Assembly (NCBI RefSeq): GCF_000003815.2
Contig: NC_049981.1
Location: 2,431,880-2,495,879 of the forward strand
Origin: Branchiostoma floridae
Taxonomy: Eukaryota > Chordata > Leptocardii > Amphioxiformes > Branchiostomatidae
Direction: 5' to 3'
DNA length: 64,000 bases
Shown: positions 1 to 11,800 of the stretch, one piece after another
Numbering within the stretch: the first letter of the stretch is position 1
How the letters are laid out: each line of letters opens with the position of its first letter
Position numbers and translations under genes: made by a program
The notes under the pieces: model-generated
Database searches by the model: none
The model's input: the letters and a program-made list of their open reading frames with translations, nothing else
Told to the model about the DNA's origin: nothing

Positions 1-567
1 AGTTGTTCCATTTTACCTTTCAGTCCCAAAGATCTGTCTAAGACTTGTCCAAAATCAGGGGTGCGTACTTTAATTGGGGTGCGTATTTTATTCGAGAATA
101 TACGGTACTCAAACAAATGAACGAGGGGGGGTTTGTAGACAGACATTTCGGACAGCATCCACTCTTCTGTCTGCAACAGATTCTCTCTGATACACCTTAC
201 AAGTTGCTTGAGTAACTTTCGTATTGAGTATCTCAAAAGTGTACAGTCAGAATATGTGGCTATCAAAAATTCAAAGGCAAAACATCTATCAGCTTTTGTT
301 TCATTGAATGCCGTGTATGAATACTGAAATAGGCTCAAATATATCAGATGTTGACAATGCTGTGTGAAATCTTGAACTCTCCCCCACCCAATTCAGCTGA
401 CATGCGAAATCAACCGGTTTTGTACCAGTTTGTTATACACATAAGTTTCCTGCGCTTTGGATCCAGAGTGTGATAGAATGACGCTATGAAAGCCCATGTG
501 ATAACAGATTGACATTAAAAGACAGATTGATAATGACATTAATTGTTACACAAATCCCCCCCCCCAG
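1..567. other. Intron upstream of MFHAS1-like exon
   Basis: No exon could be recognised here. The stretch is AT-rich and ends in a polypyrimidine tract (poly-C) and AG acceptor at 566-567. The MFHAS1-like gene enters the window in this intron, so its earlier LRR exons and start codon lie to the left. Confidence 0.6.
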
Positions 568-3500
568 GTCCCAGCTGACTGTCCTGGTACTGCTCAACAC
601 GAGGCTCACCATGCTGCCTGATGACATCGGTGAGCTGTCGAACCTGGAGGTCCTCCGCCTCAGCTTCAACCACATCCGCACCCTCCCGCCGGGCATCGGC
701 AAGTGCCACGCTCTACGCTACCTCGCCGCAGACCACAACGCTCTACGGGAACTCCCCCGCGAGCTCGGCCAGCTCGCTGACACCCTGGTGTCTTTGTTTG
801 TCAACAACAACGAGATCGTCAAGCTGCCGTTCGAGCTGGGCTTGCTGCGGAATCTGCGGTACCTTTCGCTGGAGAACAACCCGATCGAGTTCCCGCAGCC
901 CAACATCCTGCAGCAGCCTCTGCAGCACATCCTGGCGTACCTGCGACCGTACCTGGGAGAGACGGTCGAGGACCGAACTGTCCGCGTGGTGCTCATGGGT
1001 GCGTAGAACTTGTCTGTCTGTTCTGGTGTACATGCACCCGTACCTGGGTGAGACCGTCGAAGACCAAACCATCAGCGTGGGCTCGTGGGTGTGGAATTTG
1101 GGTCCTTTTTGTTCTGTATATGACATCTTGAATATATTCATAAATCATGAATATATTCACTTGCTTGTTTACCTTATAATCTGGGTGATCGATGATGATG
1201 TACGTGTCTTACAGGTGGAAGGGGCGCAGGGAAGACGACGCTTCTACATGGGATGCAGCGTAAGTACTGGATCGGGACCGCCCCCGACCCAGAGAAAACC
1301 GTCTACATCGACATCGCAGACGTGAACCTTACTGAGATCCAGCTGCGAGTGTTTGACCTGGCCGGAGATGCAGACGTATTCCAGACGCAGCTTCCGTTCG
1401 TCCCGCGCCGCTGCCTCTACCTCGTCACCTTTGACCTGAGCGTGGAAGCTGTTGACCCTGACAGTGACCTGACGTTCCAGCTGGAGGCGTCGCTGTCGAA
1501 GATCTGCGAGCATGCACCAATGGCGTACGTAATTCTGGTCGGCACGCATGTGGACGACAAACGACTCACGAAGGACATTCTCGACTACACCTGGGGCAAG
1601 GTGAAGACAGTTCTGTACTTTCAATTTCTCAGAAATTACAGTGAATTAAATTATTGTACACTAGAAATTATTGTGTCACTGTCATTATTATTTTGAATAA
1701 TATAAAGACCAAATACATAAATGTAGTTATGTTCTTTATATCCTTTTTCATGGACACTAAATCTGTACTCCTGTTTTCTTTGTGCCTTGACTTAAGTCAC
1801 CAGACATTCCAGACAATACTATGACTTTCAATACATACATTAGGCAACAAAAAATGACATGCCTCCCTCAATAGATTGTAACCTTCTACCAAGTGTTTAA
1901 AATACTTTATATATACTTTATATACTTCATATTTTTGTGGTTGTATGTAATGTAAATGAATTGTAAGTTCAAGAACAGCATATACATGATTCAGCTAAAA
2001 GGCTGACATTTTAACGACGTAGATAAACCATTGTTTCTTTCCCTTCCCTCCAGGTGAACGCCCTGTTACAGCGAGCGCGCCCGTCACACCGTGAGAACTT
2101 CAGCGGGGAGTCGTCTATCGGGAACTGCCTGCTGTGTCAGAAGGCCGATCACCTCTACCGCGTGGCAGAGACACGGAACGGGCCCGGCTACGTCACGGTC
2201 GACAGCTTTCGACAGAGGACGCAGTCCATAGACTTAGGGCGACGCTGGAGCTTTGGGAAGGCGGACGAATTTGAGTCTCCGCACATCCTGGGGTAATTTT
2301 GCAAATTCAAGATGTGTTTAGTGAAAGTCCTCCTCGGTTAGGGACACTGAATTGCATAGGATTTAGAAAGACTAAAAAGATTCAGAGACATACAATATTT
2401 GCCCATGACATTGTAGATAGTAATGTTTGATGTTGCACTTTGTAGAACAGTCGCTTACAATGGTTAAAACAGTCATGTAACAAATGTGGGCAGTTTAAGA
2501 GACGTAAACAAACAAACAAATAAACATGTTAACAACTCCTTTTAACCGTATACTCCAAACAAATGAACATGGAAACAACCCCTCTTTAACTCGAATGTAA
2601 GTTCATCTGTGATGGTAGTCAACATTATGTTACAATTTTAAGACCATATATCTGTACCTCTTTAACTCCTCTCTGTTATAATCAGTTACTTTGAGGTGAG
2701 CGGAAAGCGACCGTGCCCCAAACCGCTCTTCAGCATCAGTAACCGGATCCACAACGAGAGCATCGAGCAGCTCAAGTACGCCATGGAAGGCTACGCGCAG
2801 CTCCTGCGTGACCCCTGCCCCAACATCCCGAAGAAATGGAGCGAGATGATCCGCTTCCTTCGCTACGAGGCGCCGCAACAGAACGCCCACCTCCAGACGC
2901 ATCCCATCATGCCCTTCGACGTGTACTGCGCCATTGCAATGACTTGTGGGATACTGTCGGAAGAGGAGATCACCGTGATGACTCAGCACTTTCACCAGCA
3001 GGGCGTGTTCCTCCACTACTCCGACTCCCCCGAACTGACCAATCACGTCTTCCTCAGCACAAAGTGGCTAACCAGTCAGCTTGGAAAGCTCCTGTCACAT
3101 GATCATGAACAGCCACCAATCAGTGCAGAAGGTTTCCTTGACCACGACATCCTGCCCAAGGTGAATGAGTAAATGGTTAATTTGGTATAGACATCCGGTA
3201 GCCAAAGGTGGAATCGCATACCACTGACAATGCAGTATAAACAGTTTGTAAATAACAGCATGGAAATCTTATTGAGTAAATTGTCATCATCAATAGACAT
3301 TAAGATCAAATATGCAAACAACAAACAATAGTGCCTACACAGATTGAATGTCTCCTCCTCATGTGCTATCTTTCAGTAATGGAAGATATGGGATGGGCAA
3401 GTTTGTTTGTTTGTTTATTCTGTATTTAACCAGGGCGAAAGCACTAGCATATCACCTGGCGGCGTTTTTCAAAGCCCCTTGGGGAGAACCCAGAACATGA

Positions 3501-5479
3501 GTCATAGATAAAGTTCAACAAAAACAAATTAACTTCAATAACATAATCATATATCAAGTTCTATGAAACCACATTACTTATTAAGTAACATAAACATAAC
3601 CAGATTTAACTGACATAACAAGTCTCTGTATCTGTTTGCTTTCCACTTTCATAAGTCTGTCTGAGTTCCTTTTGGTCATGCTTTTGCCATCTCTTATCCT
3701 TAGGTGTGGGCAGATGTGGAGGAAAGGTACCACGGGACGCTGCTTGCCCTCTTCCGCCATGTTGGAATCAGCGTGAAGGTCTGCGATACAGAGCGAGACG
3801 TTTTCCCTGGGCGAATCCCAGCGTGTCGTCCTGATGACGACATCTGGAATGCAGACCTGGCGCCGGAGGAGAGCCAGATTACGTCGGTTTTCAGCTTCAG
3901 TCGGTACCCGCTCTCGTTCTTCTCCTCGCTGGTTGCGGCAGTGGAGCGAGACCGCGCCCATTCCAAGCTGCTTGTGAAAAACCCAGCGGTGTACCGACAG
4001 AACTGTGTAGTGTACGTCAGCAGCAGCGTCCCCACGGGCTGCGCCGTGTGTCGTAAGCGGAACCTCTCCCACGGTGATGCCTGGCACCTACGGGAGGCAG
4101 AGATACCCGACACCACAGCCGCTGGGCAGGAGGATGATCGCGAGGATTCCCGTATTGCTCATCTCTTGGATGTACCAGAGTTTTCGGAGGAGCAAAAATC
4201 CCGATCGACATCGTCTGAGTCACTCAATGTGCAGGAGGAACCGGAGTTACCCGAGGCAGATCAGCAGAAATCGCCGGCAGTCATCTTCGACAGCTCAGAT
4301 AGCGAGAGTTCGAAAACTGACTTTGTGGCCACCCAGAAGATGCACTTCTATCTGAACCCGAAGAGTCGGAGTTTAGAGGTCATAGTTCGAGGGGAGCGGC
4401 CATGCTGCGGGATGGAGCACGTGCGGGAAATCCTGGCAGGAATCTTCATGGGAAAACCCAGGTTGACACATCAGGAGAAGGTGGTCTGCCCCTGCTGCCT
4501 GCTAGAGGGAAAACCCGCCCCTGCATTCTTCGCTCGCGACCCAGATATGGAGCCAGACGGGGTGCGGGCCACCCACCAGAACAGCCACCAGCAGGACGGG
4601 GAGGAGATCACCTGTCGAAACAGCCATCAGCTGGGCACCTGGCGTGACCTTCTGAAAGGGACGATACCAGAGAGCTTCCGTGCCAGAATGCGATGTGGTA
4701 ACCATGGTGATGCCGACTCCACGGACAGTATTGTGTGTCCCGCCTGTGTTCTGGAGAGGCACCCAGAACCAGCGGTGTTCGAACACGACGAGGTTGGCAC
4801 AGAAGAGCAGAAGCCGCTGGTGTGTCAGAACGGCCACGAGCTGGGGACCTGGGGAGACATCGCTAACGGGAAGATCCCAGAGAAATACCTGCAGCACCGG
4901 GAGGGGACGGAGAACGGAACAGATCTCCCTCAGAAGGTCACAAACAGAAACAGCGCGGAGGTCACAGAACAGCAAGTCATACAGCACACCCCGTCGCTTA
5001 CCAACCAGTCTCATGACAGGAAAGAGGAAACAGCAGAAACAGCAGTAACCATGAAAACAAACTTGGAGAATATAAACGGCAACACAAACAACAACAACAA
5101 CAACAAAGACGCAGTGGGTTCATTTCCATTGCTGGAACAGATGCAAAGAATGATGGGAGAGAGCCCCTCAGATGAGGCTTTGATGAACCTTGCTCAAACA
5201 GAATCACTTTCCGACCCACCAAACCCCACCTCGCGAAGTCCCGACTCACCGCGTACCTCCAAACGGAAAAGCTATTCTGAAGACTACCCCCAGGAGCAGA
5301 ACCCATTCGACGAGCCCACTTGTACTTACAACAGCCCCTCCCAGCAGTATCCAGAGGAACTGAACCCATTTGAGGAAGTGGAGGAGCGAGTGGCGACAAT
5401 CCAGGTCGATGAAATGTACATAAGCAGTCCCCTTGCCAACTCCAGTGTGCTGGGTCCTGAGGACAGTGCTGTGCAGTAG
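568..5479 (+). CDS. MFHAS1-like LRR-ROC-COR (Roco family) protein, 5' partial
   Basis: Five exons join in frame: 568-998, 1215-1600, 2054-2292, 2686-3160 and 3704-5479 (about 1,101 residues visible, stop TAG). Exon 1 holds about five leucine-rich repeats of the LxxLPxxIGxL type. Exon 2 is the ROC GTPase: the P-loop GGRGAGKTT straddles the exon 1/2 junction, followed by the G3 motif DLAGD and the G4-like THVD. Exons 3, 4 and the start of 5 form the COR domain. The tail (visible residues about 740-910) has Cys/His-rich repeats, then a Ser/Pro/Asn-rich region to the end. Roco proteins of this class act as cytosolic GTP-binding scaffolds in innate and stress signalling; human MFHAS1 modulates TLR signalling. 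No kinase domain follows COR, which favours MFHAS1 over LRRK. Lancelets have expanded this family, so the precise orthologue is uncertain. The N-terminus is outside the window. Confidence 0.9.
1028..1090 (+). repeat. Diverged copy of MFHAS1-like exon 1 3' edge
   Basis: The first bases of the intron repeat the end of the preceding exon: CCGTACCTGGGTGAGACCGT here matches CCGTACCTGGGAGAGACGGT in the exon, and the match continues through the copied splice-donor region. It is an old partial duplication of an exon edge. Confidence 0.75.
4386..4905 (+). other. Cys/His-rich tandem modules in MFHAS1-like tail
   Basis: Two modules are recognisable. Each has a CPxC pair, a Lys/His-Pro-x-Pro-Ala stretch, a C-x-N-x-H pair, and the block LGTW-RD/GD-x7-IPE (for example CRNSHQLGTWRDLLKG and CQNGHELGTWGDIANG). 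A shorter CCGMEH segment precedes them. The Cys and His spacing suggests a zinc-binding fold; this is inferred from spacing only. Confidence 0.7.
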
Positions 5480-7100
5480 CGCCCCCCTGCAGGTCCCAGC
5501 AGAACTGAACATACTGATGCAGTAAAGTGCAGATTGTGCACATTATTTGTGACTATTGATTAAGGATCATTGATTGTATGTCATTTATTGATAGTTATAG
5601 ATGACTACCAGTAGCGACTGGTCAGCACTGGGTACTTGCCTGTACTTAATAGTTATGACTATGCTAAAGAATTTCAGGTGAATGTGCATCCACAAATAGT
5701 TTCATTCAAACCCCACCAAAGCTGCTTCAAACATTAATGCTTGAAACAGTAGACCCAGGAGTATATGCTGTATATTCTATATAGATAAAATCTAGATCTT
5801 TACATAATATATTCTGTATTCACGAATTAAAGGAGGTTAATTAAATCTATCCAGTTTTCTGGACCCACCAAACTCCTTTATATGCAGGAGGGTGACAAAA
5901 CTGGCCTTAGACCCACCAATGTGTGCAGTAAAGTACTGATGAGGCCTTTTCTAATCACCCCCAAGCCAACCACCTTTGGGCACTTTGGAATAGTCCGGAC
6001 CCACTTATTGCTGCTAGACCAAACCAAGTGTTTGGATATTAGGGGGTGAATGAGAGCAAAGGAAAACAAACAAAGAAACTCAACTGTTACTTGAGAAGCT
6101 CTTTAATGCTAGTATTACAAACAGATGAAGTTGTGGAGACCAAAAAGCCATTTCAGATGTTTGAATGATTCAGTGTAACAAAACTTCCCACCGACTCCGC
6201 CCAGGGGTTTATAGATTTGTATCAAAAGAGAGGAGAATAAGTTTTAAACTTTTCCCTTTTAGAATTTTGTGTTTGTTCATGTGTCTCCATGACGTGTTAA
6301 TCAAAGATTTGACTCCAGTCGCGCCTTTTCTTGTTTCTGCATGTTTAAAATGATGTTCGTTAATTATTTTTGTTGTAAAGAAAGGTTCAGAACTTGGAAT
6401 TTTAAGCAGTTTCCAAAATGCCCTTGTTTTAGATTGGCCATGTTGTTGGTAGTGGTTTTTATGTCATTCTATATGAGTACTTGAGTACTTTCATGACAGA
6501 AATAGATATTGATTAGAAGAACACAAAATGTCAGAAGTATCTACATCAACATATATAAGCAAACTTGTTTGTACATGTTTTTATCAGGCTAGAAAGTAAA
6601 TAGATCATTGAATTACCCTTATGATATCTTTTAAAATGTTTCTGTAAGTAATGAATCATATGCAAAGGCTAGATTCTGTGCTGGATGTCAGTATTATGTG
6701 TTGTTTGTGTATTATTTATTTATAATGCCAACAGATAATTATTGTTTTTTTTTTTCAAATGTGTATTGTATTTTATATTGTTATGGTGTTGATGGTACTT
6801 TTGTTCATTGGTTCATTCATTTTTCTTTCCATTCTACATTTGTCCTTGCTCAAAATGCCCACCTATTTTTTATTTTTTATTTGCATGCATCATGATTGTA
6901 CATGTAGGTAGACATTCATGAAGCAACTTGAAATTTTACAAGCAGAAATTTGCTGCCGCGTGAGCTAAAGTGGAAAAACATTATATTTAAAGCCCAACAA
7001 CTTGAAGAAAATCTAATGAAGACTTGGAGCATTGAAAGTTGGAAATTTACACGTTAGTTGCCACTTGGCAGCTGATAAGTTTAACTGAATTGGAGTGCTA

Positions 7101-7586
7101 CAGTCAAACCTGCCCAAGACGACCACCCGGGGGACCGGAAAAAAGCGGTCGATTTGGACAGGTGGTCGCTGAGAAGAGTATCGACTCAAAACATGCCCGA
7201 TGGAAAGTATAAATGGTTTCCATTGTGCTTAATGGCATAAAGCAAGCACACTGCATGCATGCAAATTAGCGAGGTCTTTAATCTCAAATACAACAGACAC
7301 ACTGTAAACCTGTAAATTTAACCCCAAAATCCGACGAAAAATGGCCGATTTCAGCACAAAATCGTGCTAGTTATCATCAAAAATCGATGAAAACCTCAAT
7401 TTTGAAAATGATGCGGTCGTTATGGGTCCCAATTTGAGTCCGTCGCGGTCACGTTGGCCAGGTGGTCGTTGAGAAAAGGTCGCTTAATGCTTACGTCAAT
7501 GGGAAAATAAATCGGGACCGAGAAAAAGTGGTCGAAATGGCCAGGTGGTCGCTGAGAAGAGGTGGTCGCTCGGGCAGGTTTGACTG
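7101..7586 (+). mobile_element. TA-flanked MITE, CAGTCAAACCTGCC family
   Basis: A 486-bp element with terminal inverted repeats CAGTCAAACCTGCC / GGCAGGTTTGACTG, bracketed by TA dinucleotides at 7099-7100 and 7587-7588. The TA target and CAGT start fit a Tc1/mariner-type non-autonomous element. The interior repeats the theme GGTGGTCGCTGAGAA near both ends. A longer copy in the opposite orientation lies at 24863-25736. Confidence 0.8.
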
Positions 7587-8422
7587 TACTTAAGTACTAT
7601 GTGTAGAACTGTATAACAAGCTTTTGTGATTTACTCTCATTGTTGTTCGCTAAAAAAATTGTAGAAAAAATTCTAACTGCTAACACTTTCCAGGGAACCG
7701 AAGTATTTTCAGCACAGTTTCTGTACCTTCAGTGTTAGTGAAGTTTGTAATTGTTGTATGCTCCAAACAGAAGTGGAAATAGATTTTTATGAATGTCACA
7801 TGCTTGATTTTGGTGTCTTTTATTGTTGACTGATTTATTGTGACGTTACAGCCATAAATGACATCATTTGGGCTCCCAAAACTGGTGCAAAAATATTAAA
7901 GTTTGTTCCCCAAAAAAAGTTGCCTATATCATCTCATTCTCAATGCAATGGCCGTTTTGCTGGGCTGAATTCTGAGATGAAACAGCAAAACCATATTGAC
8001 CTGGAATCTGAAATGGGATTTCTGACAAAATGTTGCAGTGCAACAGCGCCCTCTATCAACTATGATATGAACTGCAGCCTCGGAGATGCACAGTCAGAAA
8101 CCTGCGCGGTCTTGTCAGGTTTCTTTCCCAAAGGGCCATATAATCATTTGACCTAAGAGAATGACAATAATTTTTCACAACACGTCAAAAATGCGTTTGG
8201 GTATGAACCCTTGCTCTCTGATCTTTACACGCGATGGAAGAAGTTAGAGTTTGTACTGAGTTACTTGTCAGTCCCACTTGTATTTCTCTAAGATTAATTC
8301 CCCTTCCCCAAAAGCAGCTCAAGTCAATTCCTAACTACAGATTCAGAATTGCGTTTCTAAGTACGCAGGCTTTCTTGGTGTACCTCACAATGTCATCATT
8401 TCCATGTTTATATATTGTAAGT

Positions 8423-8515
8423 AAAAACTATAATTGATGATTGAGCCCTATCATACTGTGTTGGTTAAACAGTTTAACACAGTATGATAGGGCTCAATCA
8501 TCAATTATAGTTTTT
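8423..8515. repeat. Perfect 40-bp inverted repeat (hairpin)
   Basis: Arms 8423-8462 and 8476-8515 are exact reverse complements, separated by 13 nt. The loop itself contains the palindrome GTTAAACAGTTTAAC, so a longer stem with a 4-nt bulge is also possible. Confidence 0.9.
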
Positions 8516-8699
8516 AATTCCCAGTCACTGATATCACAGTATTTTGATTTGAACGGTTCATGATCCAGCACTTCAAATTCAGTACTTAAGATCTAAAATC
8601 CTATAGATTTTGGACTATTTTTTCAATCGGTAATCAAATTTGGCACTAAATTATCCTCCTGTCGTGAAGATTTACGACGCTCTCACACTACTACTTCTC

Positions 8700-8890
8700 A
8701 GCATTCCCTTGCATGGATCCCGCCAAATCGCCGTCCCAGCGGACCAATCAGGGGGCGTGTAGCGGGTCACGTGAGGCGAAGTTGACCTACGTGATCAGCA
8801 ACCTTCGATGTTGGCCGTGTCCAGAATGGCGGAAATCTCGGCCTTTCGCGCTTCTTTCCCCGCCCTGTCGTGATACAGCCGCGCCAGAGG
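8700..8890 (+). promoter_or_regulatory. CpG-rich promoter / 5' UTR of DDT-BCL9 gene
   Basis: GC- and CpG-rich stretch just before the start codon. It holds a CCAAT box (8744-8748), a CACGTG E-box (8768-8773) and a YY1-like AATGGCGG (8825-8832). The arrangement is typical of TATA-less housekeeping promoters. No TATA box was seen. The CpG-rich character continues to about 9080. Confidence 0.55.
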
Positions 8891-11800
8891 ATGCCGAGAG
8901 CCCGGAAGAATGCAGGTGAGGTGCCGTGCGCGGCGTGTGGGCGGCGGGGGTCGCGCGGAGGGCCGAAGAGATGCGCAGGGGGAGGGGTGAAGGGAGGGTG
9001 GGTGCCATGTTGGTCCGAGCTCAGACGGTCTGCATGCTTGCATGAGATCGTCGCTGTGGTGGAACTGGCTCCGTGTTTACGTGATCGCGTCATGTGAGAG
9101 GTAAACAGACCCTACACGCTACAAACCACGCAAACATCGCCGCTCCAGTCGGCTATTAACGGCCTCCAACCCGTCGGAATCGCTCCCCAAAACCCGGGGT
9201 GTGTAGCTCTGGCCGCCTCTGTTTACTACAGTTTGATACCTTCTGTATAGATATGCAAACGCCCCCCTCCCCCTTCTCCATTCACACTCACCCCTCCCAC
9301 TGTATAGTTTACACAAACGTGTGTCACACATTCACACACACAAACACATCATAGAGCTGATTAGTAACACGCGTCCATTCTGTTTGGGATTCTTCCCACT
9401 AAACAGTTTGTGCAGAAACTGGTTTGTTTGGGTGTGTAAGGGGGGATTCTTTAGGTTGTTTTGTTTTCATTTGCAGGACAACTTTCACCTATTTGAGTCT
9501 GACTTTGCATTTTTTTCTCCAACATCTTCTTCAGTGATAATCAGTGATATGTAGTTTGATATTCTATATTGACCAATATAGAACAATAGTCATATTGCAA
9601 TCATATCCTATCAAATTTACTTTCTGTCTTGCAGGTATTTTTTGTTCACAAATGCATGCATCTTTCCCCACCCAAGTTTGAGTTTGTTGTATACTTGTTT
9701 ATTTTTTTGTCTACATGTGACTTTTGGTGAAATGTTGTCACTCATTTCATTTTGAAGATTTGACATTCATTAAACTGTAGATTCATTTAATTTTTCGATG
9801 TTTTTTTTCTGGAGTATTAAGAGAATGGGGATTTTCAAGATGTTTTTAGACACACAGTTTAAATGATTATGTAGTGCACAGTAGACAACTTATAAGACAC
9901 ATATTCACAGCGTTGTAAATTCACGATAAAGAAGAAACAGTAAAGATAAAACCACCGCAAACATGTCAAGATTTCCAATACTGATACTGAAAGAAAGCAT
10001 GCCCCTATATTGTCCTCTACAGCACAATACAAATTCGTCTCAAATTATCAATTCTATCAATCAGCGTCTGAAAGACATTTATTTTCAAACTTTTTTAAGA
10101 GAGATACACAATGACAACAAAGGTGGATCCGCTAAAAACAAATTGAGGTCTTACAGACTGTTCAAGTCCACTTATAATGTGGAACAATACCTGGATATTG
10201 ACAATATTCGGCACAGGACGGCCGTCACAAAACTACGAGTCAGTTGCCACAAGTTACACATCGAAACCGGAAGACATAACCGCACTCCTCTAGAACAACG
10301 AATATGTAGATACTGCAATCTAGATAAGTTAGAAGACGAACATCATTTTGTAGTAGAATGTAGTTTGTACAAGTGGGTTTATGAGCTGGTGGCCTGGGTT
10401 CGGCACAGGTTTGAATCCCGAGAGCCAGTAAACTGTTCCTACTCACCTCTTCAGCTCCCACACCAGGAATCGAACCCAGGCCTTGGTGGTGAGAGCGCCA
10501 AATCCTAACCACTAGACCACTGTTTCTACTGGTCTCTTACAGTATATTGCCCCAAACACCTTCATAGACCCTAACTCTCATCAACAAGCTTTAAGTCTGA
10601 TGGACTCTTTGATATTTTTTTAGACATTGCCTCCAGTGAGAGAAGTCTTATATTAACGTGTTAGCTAGTGCTGCATATCTAAACTCATATTCAGGTTCAG
10701 GCCAGGATTCAGGATCGGGTCTGGACTCGTAAATACAAGCAAATTACAGGGATATAATGTTAAAAAGAAAGCCACTGTTTTCGGTCATTTTTCTACATTA
10801 TGAGTTGAGTCTACCTCGTTACACTGCATAGCAATATTTACAATGTATGGATACGACTTTGTTGCGAGGTGAGGACGTCTTGAAATATGCGCACTTCCCA
10901 CCGCCGCTTGAGTTGCCCGCCATTTTATTCAACTCTCCGGTGAACCAAAGTGTGCTTTAGAACGCGTTCGGTGGTTTGCTCGAATCGTTACTGAAGTTTG
11001 TTGAAAGTCCCTGCTAAGCTCCGAAGATCTGCGACCGCAAAGGTCGATTCGGAAATCTACGGCCGTCTTACTTCCAGAAGTAAGGGCTTACTTTGGCGTT
11101 GTTGATTAGCGCTAGAAATGTGAAAAAATGATGCAGATAAGTTTGAAAAAAGTTACAAATGTCAATCTGACTGGAGATTTTAAAGTTTGAACAGAAAATT
11201 TGAAATTTGAAGTCAGTAGTTGACACAAAGGGTCAGTAATGAACACAAAATGTTGTTGTCTTTTTTACAGTGCAAATTTCACTTACTATGGAAGGTTGTA
11301 GATGGTTTAGAACAAAAAATAGTATATAAGTAAGATTGCTTTTTGCATGTCCGGACTTGGTTTCCGACATTTAGTTGTTCAATGTTCAATGTTCAATGTT
11401 TTATTTTATTAAGGTTCTCGCGGGCAAACACACATTCACCCGAATTTTGACCTTATTACACACGTCAGGCTTACCAAAGCCACACAAAACACATAATAAC
11501 AACAGCTGCATACAAACAACGACTTGTAGATTCCAGTTAACATTTGTATAACATACATAATAGATTAAAATCAACGTATTGGAAAACGGTACCGAGTTAA
11601 CAAGCAGTACAGGAATGGCTAACAACAAGTGTTAATAGCACTACTGTGTAACCTTCTTGTTGTATAGACGGATGGCGCTATGGAGGAAGGACTTGCTGAG
11701 TCTCTTAGTACGGGCTTTTGGTAAACTGATTGTCCTAGAGTTTCTAAGTGTGCGTCCCGTGGCCCCTGTTCTTGTGGGTGGAACCATGTCATGTAGGGGG

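Larger units (their letters stand above)
5480..8690 (+). other. 3' UTR and intergenic DNA with MITE and hairpin
   Basis: AT-rich sequence after the MFHAS1-like stop. I see no coding exon. It contains a possible poly(A) signal ATTAAA at 7895-7900, the TA-flanked MITE at 7101-7586 and the long hairpin at 8423-8515. Confidence 0.5.

Noticed and set aside
8713-8919. Open frame starting at 8713 as the first exon of the DDT gene
   Set aside because: Its phase at the 8915 donor leaves two bases, which puts exon 2 into a frame with a stop. The ATG at 8891 gives the right phase and a protein start that continues into the DDT sequence.
10456-10526. Functional tRNA-Glu gene
   Set aside because: A- and B-boxes and anticodon are present, but the acceptor stem does not pair; it is SINE-derived.
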